A DNA stretch of 41,765 nt from Bacteroidales bacterium UBA1745 (GTDB taxonomy: Bacteria; Bacteroidota; Bacteroidia; Bacteroidales; UBA932), in assembly GCA_002314885.1 (NCBI GenBank), contig DCHT01000044.1:1-41765 (forward strand), given 5' to 3'. The first letter of the stretch is position 1. Every line of letters begins with the position of its first letter. A program made the translations under genes and the position numbers. Under the pieces are notes generated by a model. It was not told the DNA's origin, searched no databases, and saw only the letters and a list, made by a program, of their open reading frames with translations. Positions 32,351-40,121 of the stretch are shown piece by piece.

Positions 32351-34564
32351 ATGAAATTAAGGTTCATATTGCCCTTTGCATTGGTCCTTGCGCTGTCGAC
32401 TGCGCTGATGGCCAAACCTGCAAAGCGTGGGCCAATAACAATTTACCAGCCTGACGGCAGTTCCTTTGTCGCCAGCCTCAGAGGTGATGAATTCCAGCAT
32501 ATACTAGTGACTATGGATGGCTGTGCAGTCGTCCAGGATGCCGACGGATGGTACAGTTACGCAAGTTTTGACGCCGTCGGACAGAGGGCCAGTTCCCGTG
32601 TCCACGTCGGTTCCGCCCCTTCTTCTCCGGCAGTCGCCGCCAGCCGCCTGATTCCTTATGAAATGATCAGGACCAAGGCGCGCGTGGCACGTGAGGCAGC
32701 GCAGTTCGCATCTCCGATCACCAAGGCTGCGACTCCCGTTCAGAAGCACGGCATCGTGATTCTTGCTCAGTATTCCGATGTGAAATTCACTCACACCAAG
32801 CAGGAGTTCGTGAATATGCTCACGAAGACCGGCTACAGCGTCAACGGGGCCACTGGCTGTGCAAAGGAGTACTTCGACAGCCAGTTCAACGGGATGTGCG
32901 ACTTCTCCTTCGACGTGACTGACATCGTGACTCTCGCAGGCACCCGCGCTACATACGGCGGCAACGATTCCTCTGGCAACGACAAGAATCCGGAGGGTAT
33001 GATCATCGAAGCCTGCAAGGCTGTGGACGCATCCATCGACTTCTCTCTCTATGACGACGACGGCGACGGTCAGATCGACAACGTATTCCTCTTCTTCGCA
33101 GGCGGAGACGAGGCTGAATATGCGGGTGATGACTGCGTATGGTCCCACGCCTGGTATATCGTGGATGGCGCCGGATACAACGGGGTCGACAGGGCATATA
33201 TCAAATTGGACGGCAAGATACTCAACCGCTATGCCTGTACTTCCGAGTGCACGACCACCGACGGCAGGACTTACACTCAGATTGCCGGCATAGGCACCTT
33301 CTGCCACGAATACAGCCACACCTTCGGTCTTCCTGACTTCTACGACTCCGACTATGAGACCAATGGTCAGGGTGACGGCCTCTGGGGCAGTCCTTCCCTG
33401 ATGGACTACGGCAGCAACAACAACGGCGGCAACACTCCTCCGTACTACAACGCCATTGAGCGCGAACTGCTGGGCATTCAGACTCCTGTGGCTCTCCCAG
33501 AGGGCAATGTGACCATCAAGCCTATCTCACAGGGCGGCCAGATCTACAAGATCAACGGCACCAAGGACGGGGAATACTATCTTCTTGAGTGCAGGGACAA
33601 CAAGGGCTGGGATGCGTACATAGGCGGCGAAGGCCTGCTCGTCTATCACATTGACCGTTCCACGACTGAGATACCTGTTTCGGTACAGAATCTTTCCGGC
33701 AAGATGGTCACTGAAAACATTTCTGCGATCGACCTCTGGGATGCCTATAATATGGTGAATGCAAAGAGCACCCATCAGTGTGCGGACATACTCGAGGCCA
33801 ACCCAAGCGCCGACGGCAAACACAGCAGCCGCAGCCAGAGCTACAGTTACAAGATTTCGGACATCTTCTATCCTTACAGCTCCTACACTTCCATCACCCC
33901 TTCCACCACCCAGAAGCTGAAGATGTGGTCAGGTACCGTGCTCGACATTATGATCAACAACATTGCCCTCAGTAACGGCAACATTACGATGTCGGTGATA
34001 GGTGATTCATCCGTCGAAGTTCCGCCTTCAGTGAGGAATGCGGCTGTGGACAGGTGTCAGAGTTCGGCTATCATCACTTTCGAAAGCAGCCGAGCCTATG
34101 AGGGCGAGGCCACGGTGAAGTATGGTACCAGTGGCAAGACAGACACCGAAATCAAGGTGAAGCCTTACGAGAACGGTTGCTATGCCTTCCGTCTCGAAGG
34201 CCTTTCTCCGAAGACTTCCTACGAAGTGCAGATCTATTTCACCCTTTCCGACCTGGACGGAGAGCGCAGCAGCGTGAAGTTTATGACTACTTCCATTCCG
34301 GAATATGGCTATCCTTACATCTATCTGAAGAGCGTCAGCCGCAATGCTGACTCCACGTTCCCGTCCGGATCCAAGTTCCCTCTGATGATAGGCGGAGTCC
34401 TGCACTCCGACGTCGATGGAGTGGTATGGTACTATGACGGAAAGGAAATCACCTCGGGAGGAAACTGCTATTTCACTCCGACCCGCTCGGGCGAACTTAC
34501 TGCTGAGATCATCTACTCAGACGGCGCCCACGATTACGTCAGCAAACAGATAACGATCAAGTAG
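32351..34564 (+). CDS. Secreted M6-family metalloprotease
   Basis: About 737 residues. Signal peptide MKLRFILPFALVLALSTALMA, then a propeptide-like region, then an M6 (immune-inhibitor-A-type) catalytic domain. H319-E320-Y-S-H323 in FCHEYSHTFGLPDFYD is the zinc motif, and SLMDYGSNNNGG supplies the Met-turn region. Acidic clusters such as DDDGDGQIDNVF may bind calcium. The C-terminal part (about 610-735) is beta-rich and fibronectin-like (VKYGTSGKTDTEIKV; LEGLSPKTSYEVQIYF). It probably digests host or dietary protein outside the cell. The ATG at 32351 gives a clean signal; the open frame continues upstream without one. A small lipoprotein gene follows by 2 bases. Confidence 0.88.
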   Translation: MKLRFILPFALVLALSTALMAKPAKRGPITIYQPDGSSFVASLRGDEFQHILVTMDGCAVVQDADGWYSYASFDAVGQRASSRVHVGSAPSSPAVAASRLIPYEMIRTKARVAREAAQFASPITKAATPVQKHGIVILAQYSDVKFTHTKQEFVNMLTKTGYSVNGATGCAKEYFDSQFNGMCDFSFDVTDIVTLAGTRATYGGNDSSGNDKNPEGMIIEACKAVDASIDFSLYDDDGDGQIDNVFLFFAGGDEAEYAGDDCVWSHAWYIVDGAGYNGVDRAYIKLDGKILNRYACTSECTTTDGRTYTQIAGIGTFCHEYSHTFGLPDFYDSDYETNGQGDGLWGSPSLMDYGSNNNGGNTPPYYNAIERELLGIQTPVALPEGNVTIKPISQGGQIYKINGTKDGEYYLLECRDNKGWDAYIGGEGLLVYHIDRSTTEIPVSVQNLSGKMVTENISAIDLWDAYNMVNAKSTHQCADILEANPSADGKHSSRSQSYSYKISDIFYPYSSYTSITPSTTQKLKMWSGTVLDIMINNIALSNGNITMSVIGDSSVEVPPSVRNAAVDRCQSSAIITFESSRAYEGEATVKYGTSGKTDTEIKVKPYENGCYAFRLEGLSPKTSYEVQIYFTLSDLDGERSSVKFMTTSIPEYGYPYIYLKSVSRNADSTFPSGSKFPLMIGGVLHSDVDGVVWYYDGKEITSGGNCYFTPTRSGELTAEIIYSDGAHDYVSKQITIK

Positions 34565-34566
34565 AA

Positions 34567-34983
34567 ATGAAGAGAATAATATATATAGTATCAGTCCTGG
34601 CCTTGTTTGGCCTCGCTTCCTGCGCCAAGGACAATGAGGCTCAGGAGGCATTCGTGGACAATTTCACCAACGTCGGGCTGAGCATCGCCGGCGAGAGCGT
34701 ATTCAGCTATGCGGAGAATAAGTGCCAGCTGGGCTACAGCGCTGATTATCTCGAATTCAGGGTCAGCGATGACACTATGAATAATTTCTATGCCCTTACT
34801 CTCAGGAAGATGCCTGAGGGCATTGGTTCCAGCGTGAGGGGCGACCTGATCTGGACTACCAGCACTGACGTGCGTCAGAGGGGTGGCCTTGACTTCAAGC
34901 TCATACGCGCAGAAGGGGACTATATGTGGCTCTGGAACAAGAAGAACGACATCGGGGTAGTAGTACGCAAGATAGAGTTATAA
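34567..34983 (+). CDS. Small lipoprotein of unknown function
   Basis: 138 residues with lipoprotein signal MKRIIYIVSVLALFGLASC. The remainder is a small, beta-rich domain (FRVSDDTMNNFYALTLRKMP; GDLIWTTSTDVRQRGGLDFK; WLWNKKNDIGVVVRKIEL). I recognise no family. It begins 2 bases after the M6 protease stop, so the two are co-transcribed and probably translationally coupled. A partner or inhibitor role for the protease is possible but there is no direct evidence. Confidence 0.75.
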   Translation: MKRIIYIVSVLALFGLASCAKDNEAQEAFVDNFTNVGLSIAGESVFSYAENKCQLGYSADYLEFRVSDDTMNNFYALTLRKMPEGIGSSVRGDLIWTTSTDVRQRGGLDFKLIRAEGDYMWLWNKKNDIGVVVRKIEL

Positions 34984-35079
34984 TGACGAAGCCGCCCGAA
35001 CTGTCAACAGCTTGGACGGCCTCTGAAAACGTGTACTAAAACCTAAACCTGTACTATAGATGCAGGTTATAAAAAAAAC

Positions 35080-35116
35080 GTTGCAGGAAACCTTGCGATT
35101 TCCTGCAACTTTTTTT
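35080..35116. terminator. Terminator after the M6 operon
   Basis: GTTGCAGGAAA (35080-35090) pairs with TTTCCTGCAAC (35099-35109) around an 8-base loop, followed by seven T and preceded by eight A, so it works both ways. The 96 bases before it, after 34983, hold no other feature that I can see. Confidence 0.92.
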
Positions 35117-35130
35117 GTAATAGTCTCAAA

Positions 35131-35304
35131 TTACTTTGCAGCCTTTACAGATACCTGACGGAACTCCTTGAGGTCCTTCATGAGTGCGAGGGCAGCCTTG
35201 CGAGCGCGTGCGCCAGCAGCCTTGTTACCCTTTTCTACCTGTGCCTCTGCGTTCTTTGCGAACTCAGCAACTTCTGCATTGATTTTCTCTACAAGCTCTT
35301 TCAT
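35131..35304 (-). CDS. Histone-H1-like (Hc1-type) small basic protein
   Basis: A 57-residue protein, MKELVEKINAEVAEFAKNAE and so on, ending VSVKAAK. The middle GNKAAGARARKAAL is rich in Lys, Arg and Ala. The pattern of an N-terminal amphipathic helix, KGNKAAGARARKA, then KDLKEFRQVSVKAAK is that of the short histone-H1-like proteins found across Bacteroidota. It should bind and compact DNA or modulate transcription. It has its own A/T-rich upstream region (35305-35400) with no clean -7 match; GC-poor flanks and a convergent terminator mark it as a separate transcript. It carries one of the window's five CATG sites. Confidence 0.88.
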   Translation of the reverse strand: MKELVEKINAEVAEFAKNAEAQVEKGNKAAGARARKAALALMKDLKEFRQVSVKAAK

Positions 35305-35403
35305 AATTGCTAGTGTTAAAAAATTGTATGTTAAACAAAAAAGTGATTGCCACTTCTAAATGTCCTGCAAGTTACCAATTTGTCTTGAAAAACAAAATTT
35401 TTC

Positions 35404-35418
35404 GGGCAAAAATCGCCC
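35404..35418 (-). terminator. Possible weak terminator after pth
   Basis: GGGC/GCCC stem around a 7-base loop; on the minus strand it is followed by GAAAAATTTT. It lies immediately after the pth stop. The stem is only 4 bp, so support is thin. Confidence 0.3.
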
Positions 35419-35420
35419 AA

Positions 35421-35993
35421 CTACGGCCTTGATTTGGCATTTAGGGCCGTCATTGCCCTGTCTGGACCCGCTGTTGCAAAGGTTTTGCAGGCATCGATGA
35501 CCTTTTTGGACAATTCCGGCATCTGGGCTTTTTCCTCCTCGGATATCTTTCCGAGGACGAAATCTATCTGCTGCCCGCGACTGAAGTCGTTGCCTATGCC
35601 CATCCTGATACGAGGGTAGGCTTCGGTGCCGAGCAGCTCGTTGATGTTGTTCAATCCGTTGTGGCCGCCTGAGCTGCCGCTCTTGCGCATCCTCAGAGTT
35701 CCGAAAGGCAGGTTGAGGTCATCGCAGATCACGATGATGTTCTCCGGTGCCACGCGCAGTTCGTTCATCCAGTACCTGACGGCCTTGCCGCTCAGGTTCA
35801 TATAGGTTGACGGCTTGAGCAGTGTGAACTTGCGACCTTTGAAGGATACTTCAGCAATGTCGCCGTAGCGGCCCGTGCTGAAAAGAATATTGGATGCCTG
35901 AGCCCAGGCATCCAATACCATAAATCCCATATTGTGTCTGGTGTTCACATACTCGGAGCCGATATTTCCCAATCCGACTACGAGATAGTTCAT
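35421..35993 (-). CDS. pth: Peptidyl-tRNA hydrolase
   Basis: A 190-residue enzyme that frees tRNA from stalled peptidyl-tRNA in the cytoplasm. MNYLVVGLGN has N10, TRHNMGF has catalytic H20, LKPSTYMNLSGKAV has the conserved substrate-binding Asn, and ICDDLNLPFGTLRMRKSG followed by GGHNGLNNI has the conserved Asp and Asn. Length is normal. It follows the bL25 gene by 29 bases on the same strand, a pairing widely conserved in bacteria, so the two are probably one transcript. Confidence 0.97.
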   Translation of the reverse strand: MNYLVVGLGNIGSEYVNTRHNMGFMVLDAWAQASNILFSTGRYGDIAEVSFKGRKFTLLKPSTYMNLSGKAVRYWMNELRVAPENIIVICDDLNLPFGTLRMRKSGSSGGHNGLNNINELLGTEAYPRIRMGIGNDFSRGQQIDFVLGKISEEEKAQMPELSKKVIDACKTFATAGPDRAMTALNAKSRP

Positions 35994-36022
35994 ATCCTTG
36001 ACAATATGTTCAGTGACTGTTA

Positions 36023-36586
36023 TTACTCAGCCTTGCTTGCGCGGGTAGCCTTGACAGCGCAGATGATCGTAGCCTTAGGGGAAACGATGGTAACGTTGTC
36101 ATAGCAGAGGTCGCCAGCGACGATGCGCTTGCCGATCTGGAGGCTGGTAACGTCAACGGTGAGTACGTCAGGAAGGTTCTCAGCAAGAGCGGATACTTTG
36201 AGCTTGCGTACGTTTACTGCGAGCTTACCACCGAGCTTAACACCCTCAGAGTGACCCTCAACCTTGACAGGAACCTCGATTACAACTGGCTTGCCAGGGG
36301 TAACTGCGAGGAAGTCTACGTGGAGAGCTTCGTCGGTTACAGGATGCCACTGTGCTTCCTTGATAGTTGCCTCATACTTCTCGCCATTGTCGAGAACGAT
36401 GTCAACGATGTGGGATGCAGGAGTGTTGGTAACGGCCTTGAGGTCCTTAGCGGTTACGCTGAAGAGGACGTTCTCGAGAGCTGGACCATAGAGGTTGCAA
36501 GGTACGAGACCTGCGCGGCGGATTGCCTTGACTGCGGCCTTGTTGCTTACCTGACGGAGCTGGCCTTTGAGTTCAATGTGCTTCAT
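36023..36586 (-). CDS. rplY: Ribosomal protein bL25, long Ctc form
   Basis: 187 residues: an N-terminal 5S-rRNA-binding L25 domain (MKHIELKGQLRQVSNKAAVK; RAGLVPCNLYGP) and a C-terminal TL5/Ctc beta domain (about 95-180, VEGHSEGVKLGGKLAVNVRK). It sits at the central protuberance of the 50S subunit; the long form is also known as general stress protein Ctc. It has a near-ideal promoter at 36675-36705 and an unusually long leader of about 80 bases with two possible hairpins. pth follows. Confidence 0.96.
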   Translation of the reverse strand: MKHIELKGQLRQVSNKAAVKAIRRAGLVPCNLYGPALENVLFSVTAKDLKAVTNTPASHIVDIVLDNGEKYEATIKEAQWHPVTDEALHVDFLAVTPGKPVVIEVPVKVEGHSEGVKLGGKLAVNVRKLKVSALAENLPDVLTVDVTSLQIGKRIVAGDLCYDNVTIVSPKATIICAVKATRASKAE

Positions 36587-36615
36587 TGTTTTTGTTTGTT
36601 AAAATGTGTTACTCA

Positions 36616-36665
36616 TCCCGGAACAGGGCCCGGGACCCATTGCACCAAAAAGCATAGCGCTTTTT
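36616..36665 (-). other. Structured 5' leader of the bL25 gene
   Basis: Two inverted repeats lie in the predicted leader: 36647-36665 (AAAAAGC pairing with GCTTTTT, 5-base loop) and 36616-36635 (TCCCGG pairing with CCGGGA, 8-base loop). The first hairpin is at the very 5' end of the transcript. They may stabilise the mRNA or take part in ribosomal-protein feedback. I recognise no known riboswitch or L25 leader family. Confidence 0.4.
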
Positions 36666-36674
36666 AAGCGGCTG

Positions 36675-36705
36675 CAAAGATAGAAAGAATTATCAGAATG
36701 CCAAA
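36675..36705 (-). promoter_or_regulatory. Promoter of the bL25-pth transcript
   Basis: On the minus strand TTTG (36705-36702), a 19-base spacer and TATCTTTG (36682-36675) match the Bacteroidota consensus TTTG-N19-TAnnTTTG exactly, the best promoter in the window. Transcription would start near 36668. Confidence 0.85.
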
Positions 36706-38007
36706 TTATTTGAGCAGACCGGTGGCATTATTCCACTCCAGAGTGCGGTATGTCGCGTCAGTGGTGCTGTCTCCCATAGCCGGGAGGTAGCAGCTGAGGC
36801 CGCTGTAGTCCTTGATGGTGAAGCCTCCGAAATTGGTCATAAAGGACTCCGTGGCAGCTTTGTAAGGTATGCATTTCGCCATCACGCCGTCGAATTCGGC
36901 GAGTTCATCTATGCTGGCACCGGCCTTGACGAGCACGTCCCTGAGGTCGAAGAAATAGCTGTAGCTGTAGCGGTAGTAGCGCTGGACGTTGTCGCCCTTG
37001 AGGGTCTGGACGGCATCCGGATGGTTGGCGTAGATCTTCGCGCAGACCTGGGCCAGATCTTCCACATATCGGCAGTCCACGACTGAGATGGTGGCGGATT
37101 TGCCGCTGCCTGTTTTTGCGGCATATTGCTGGTAATAGTCGTCCGCAATCTTTGCGGCAGGGTCAGAACTGTCGAAGAGACTTTCCAGGAGAGTTTCGTA
37201 GGCGAAACCGTCGGAAAGTATCTCGGCAGGGGAGAACACGATTCTGTTGCAGGCCTCGCGCAGTTCATAAGCAACCTCCACACCTCCTGAAAGGCAGCAG
37301 TCCAGAAGCATATTCTCTATCTTCATCGGGAAGGCCTTCGCGAAGCTGGCGATGGTCATACTGTAGGACTTGTAGGCCGTTCTGTTGCCCACAAGGGTCT
37401 GTCCCATAGATTTCGTGAGCGGCTCGCGTTCTTCTCCCACAGCGGTCGGAACCTGGTCGTAGTTGGAGCCCATATCGCTGTAATAGGCGAGTGGCAGCCA
37501 GCCGGTGGCGTGGGATGAGAAGAGGAAGTCATATTCCTTGGCCGGGAATTCGTCCTTGACGTAGGTCAGGACTTCCTTCAGCGTGGCAGAGGAGGCGGAA
37601 ATGGTCGTGGACGGCCATATTTTCAGGGTGTCCCTGACGACTATGCCTTCTTTCGTGTAGGCTCTGAAGAGCACTGGGGAGGAGAGTTCCTCATAGGTGC
37701 TGCTGACGTGCTGGCCGTAGACGAGCACCACGTCGTCGCTCCTGTCGTTTCCTGGGACGGCGCCCTTCAGCATATCGTTGATGTCGCTCTTGAGGGCCAT
37801 ACTCAGGGAATTGAAACCGCAGGAGTACAGCAGGAGCACCTTTCTGGTCTCGTCGTTGGCAACTCTGGTGATCGGGGTGCCGGTGTTGCAGGTCTCGCCG
37901 TTCGGATGGTTGAATTCGAGGTCCTTGGAACAGGAAACCAACAGCGGCAGCAGCGCGGCGAAGGCCACGCAGAAGCATCTCGTTATTTTACCGAATCTCC
38001 TGTTCAT
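36706..38007 (-). CDS. Clostripain-family (C11) cysteine protease lipoprotein
   Basis: 433 residues with lipoprotein signal MNRRFGKITRCFCVAFAALLPLL to VSC (Cys26). The catalytic His is H166 in FLFSSHATGWLP and the nucleophile is C238 in NMLLDCCLSGGVEV, the paired motifs of peptidase family C11. The sequence around LLLYSCGFNSL is the usual first strand. C11 enzymes generally cleave after basic residues and often need calcium and self-processing. It is monocistronic and divergent from the M49 lipoprotein gene with 55 bases between. The protein probably acts at the cell surface. The family call is firm. Confidence 0.9.
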   Translation of the reverse strand: MNRRFGKITRCFCVAFAALLPLLVSCSKDLEFNHPNGETCNTGTPITRVANDETRKVLLLYSCGFNSLSMALKSDINDMLKGAVPGNDRSDDVVLVYGQHVSSTYEELSSPVLFRAYTKEGIVVRDTLKIWPSTTISASSATLKEVLTYVKDEFPAKEYDFLFSSHATGWLPLAYYSDMGSNYDQVPTAVGEEREPLTKSMGQTLVGNRTAYKSYSMTIASFAKAFPMKIENMLLDCCLSGGVEVAYELREACNRIVFSPAEILSDGFAYETLLESLFDSSDPAAKIADDYYQQYAAKTGSGKSATISVVDCRYVEDLAQVCAKIYANHPDAVQTLKGDNVQRYYRYSYSYFFDLRDVLVKAGASIDELAEFDGVMAKCIPYKAATESFMTNFGGFTIKDYSGLSCYLPAMGDSTTDATYRTLEWNNATGLLK

Positions 38008-38011
38008 ATCA

Positions 38012-38043
38012 CAAATGTACGCTTTATTTTGCTATTTTTGCAA
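38012..38043 (-). promoter_or_regulatory. Promoter of the C11 protease gene
   Basis: TTG (38043-38041), a 21-base spacer and TACATTTG (38019-38012) on the minus strand. Only 4 bases separate the -7 element from the ATG at 38007, predicting a leaderless mRNA. Confidence 0.55.
38033..38040 (+). promoter_or_regulatory. -7 element of the M49 peptidase gene
   Basis: TATTTTTG, a perfect -7 match, lies 22 bases before the ATG at 38063. No clear -33 element is seen. It sits inside the spacer of the divergent C11 promoter, so the two promoters overlap. Confidence 0.5.
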
Positions 38044-38062
38044 GCCAATACATTTATATATA

Positions 38063-40090
38063 ATGAAGACAATAGTGAAAGCAATGATTATCGCCGGTGC
38101 GGCAGTGGCTGTGTCCGCCTGCAGCGGCAACAAGGAAGGAAAGAATTTCAAATACCTCCTGGACGAATTCGCTGACCTCAAGGTTATGCGCTACCAGGTT
38201 CCGGGCTGGGATGGCCTTTCCCTCCAGCAGAAGGAATATATCTACCATCTTGCAGAGGCTGCAAAGTGGGGACGCGACATCTACTGGGACCAGAACTGCA
38301 AGTATGCAATTCCTGTCCGCAAGGCTGTCGAGAGCATCATCAACGATTACAACGGCAACCGCAAATGCGAGGAATTCGACCAGTTTATGGTGTATGCAAA
38401 GCGTCTTTTCTTCTCCAACGGCTTCCATCATCACTATGCAGAGGACAAGTTCTTCCCTGAGTGCCCTCGCGAGTATTTCGCATCCCTGATGACCGAAGTG
38501 GGCGTGGAGAATGCCGAGGAACTTCTGAATGCCATCTACAATCCTGAGTTTATGCCTCAGCGCAAGGCTACTGACGGTGACGACATCGTGGCCGGCTCTG
38601 CAGTGAACTTCTACGAGGGTGTGACCCGCGCGGAGGTTGAGGCCTACTACGCTTCCATCGAGGTCCCTGGTGACAAGACTCCTATATCTTACGGCCTCAA
38701 TACCAAGGTCGTGAAGGGCGAGGACGGTGTCATTCGCGAGGAAGCCTGGAAGGTCGGCGGCATCTATGGCCCTGCAATCGAGAAGATCGTGGAGGAACTC
38801 GAGAAGGCTGCCGAGGTGGCTGAGAACGATTCCCAGAAGAAGTATATCGCATCCCTGTGCGACTACTATCGCAGCGGCGACCTCCGCAAGTGGGATGAGT
38901 ACAATATCGAATGGCTCCAGGATACCCTCGGAACCGTCGATTTCGTGAATGGTTTCGTGGAGGATTACAATGACCCTCTCGCACGCAAGGGTGCCTGGGA
39001 GGCTCTCGTGAACTTCAAGGACAATGAGGCTTCGAAGCGCACTGAGATTCTCAGTGCCAATGCCCAGTGGTTCGAGGACAATTCTCCTGTCGATCCTCGT
39101 TTCAAGAAACCGGTCGTGAAGGGCGTCAGCGCAAAGGTCATCAACGTGGCTATGCTCGCGGGTGACAGCTATCCTGCTACTCCTATCGGCATCAACCTGC
39201 CTAACGCAGACTGGATCCGCCGCGACTACGGCTCCAAGTCAGTGACCATCGCCAATATCACCCGTGCATACGACTGCGCAGCCCAGGAGTCTCCTAAGAG
39301 CACTCTCACCGAGTTTGCCTACGACGAGGCTGAAATCGCACGCGCAAAGCAGTATGCAGCTATTACCGACGATATCCACACCGACCTTCACGAGTGTCTC
39401 GGACACGGTTCAGGCCAGCTTCTCCCAGGTACTTCACCTAACGCTCTCGGCGAGTACAGCTCTACTCTCGAGGAGACCCGTGCAGACCTTTTCGGCCTCT
39501 ATTATATGGCTGACCCTAAGCTCGTGGAACTCGGCATCCTGCCAGACCTGGAGGCTTACAAGGCTTCCTACGACGGCTATATCCGCAACGGTCTGATGGT
39601 ACAGTTCAACCGCGTCGAACTCGGTCGTCCTAACACCGAGGCCCATATGCAGAACCGCAAGCTCATCGCTGAATGGTGCTACGAGCACGGTCAGGATATG
39701 CATTTCTGCGACGATGAGGGCTGCCGCTGGACCACTGCCATCGAGAAGAGGGAGAAGGACGGCAAGACCTATTTCGTGGTATGCGACTATCCTGCTCTCC
39801 GCGAACTCTTCGGCGAACTGCTCGCCGAGATCCAGAGAATCAAGTCTGAGGGCGACTACGCTGCTGGCAAGGCTCTCGTGGAACAGTACGCCGTGAACAT
39901 CGACCCAGCCATCCACAAGGAGGTACGCGACCGCTATGCCGCTCTCTGCCTCAAGCCATACGGCGGATTCGTGAATCCGACCATCGTGCCAGTGGAAAAG
40001 GCCGGCAAGATCATAGACTACCGTCTCGACTACAGCCAGGGCTACCTGGAGCAGATGCTCGAGTACGGACGCAAGTATTCAGCGCTTTAA
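38063..40090 (+). CDS. Dipeptidyl-peptidase III (family M49) lipoprotein
   Basis: 675 residues, the length of characterised Bacteroides DPP III. Lipoprotein signal MKTIVKAMIIAGAAVAVSAC. The zinc motif H443-E-C-L-G-H448 in HTDLHECLGHGSGQ is the M49-specific HExxGH form, and E471 in LEETRADLFGLYYM is the third ligand. The enzyme removes dipeptides from the N-terminus of short peptides. Lipid anchoring suggests that it works in the periplasm or at the surface, unlike the cytosolic eukaryotic enzyme. The ATG at 38063 gives the signal; the frame is open upstream without one. It is monocistronic with a strong terminator. Confidence 0.95.
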   Translation: MKTIVKAMIIAGAAVAVSACSGNKEGKNFKYLLDEFADLKVMRYQVPGWDGLSLQQKEYIYHLAEAAKWGRDIYWDQNCKYAIPVRKAVESIINDYNGNRKCEEFDQFMVYAKRLFFSNGFHHHYAEDKFFPECPREYFASLMTEVGVENAEELLNAIYNPEFMPQRKATDGDDIVAGSAVNFYEGVTRAEVEAYYASIEVPGDKTPISYGLNTKVVKGEDGVIREEAWKVGGIYGPAIEKIVEELEKAAEVAENDSQKKYIASLCDYYRSGDLRKWDEYNIEWLQDTLGTVDFVNGFVEDYNDPLARKGAWEALVNFKDNEASKRTEILSANAQWFEDNSPVDPRFKKPVVKGVSAKVINVAMLAGDSYPATPIGINLPNADWIRRDYGSKSVTIANITRAYDCAAQESPKSTLTEFAYDEAEIARAKQYAAITDDIHTDLHECLGHGSGQLLPGTSPNALGEYSSTLEETRADLFGLYYMADPKLVELGILPDLEAYKASYDGYIRNGLMVQFNRVELGRPNTEAHMQNRKLIAEWCYEHGQDMHFCDDEGCRWTTAIEKREKDGKTYFVVCDYPALRELFGELLAEIQRIKSEGDYAAGKALVEQYAVNIDPAIHKEVRDRYAALCLKPYGGFVNPTIVPVEKAGKIIDYRLDYSQGYLEQMLEYGRKYSAL

Positions 40091-40091
40091 T

Positions 40092-40121
40092 AAAAAAGCC
40101 GACGGCGACGTCGGCTTTTTT
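40092..40121. terminator. Bidirectional terminator between M49 and xerD-like genes
   Basis: GCCGACG (40098-40104), GNRA-type loop GCGA, CGTCGGC (40109-40115), with six A on the left and six T on the right. The T-run overlaps the stop codon of the recombinase gene. Confidence 0.93.

Noticed and set aside
34984..35130. Possible small gene or RNA between the M6 operon and the histone-like gene
   Set aside because: Apart from the terminator hairpin I see no open frame with a start context and no recognisable RNA family.
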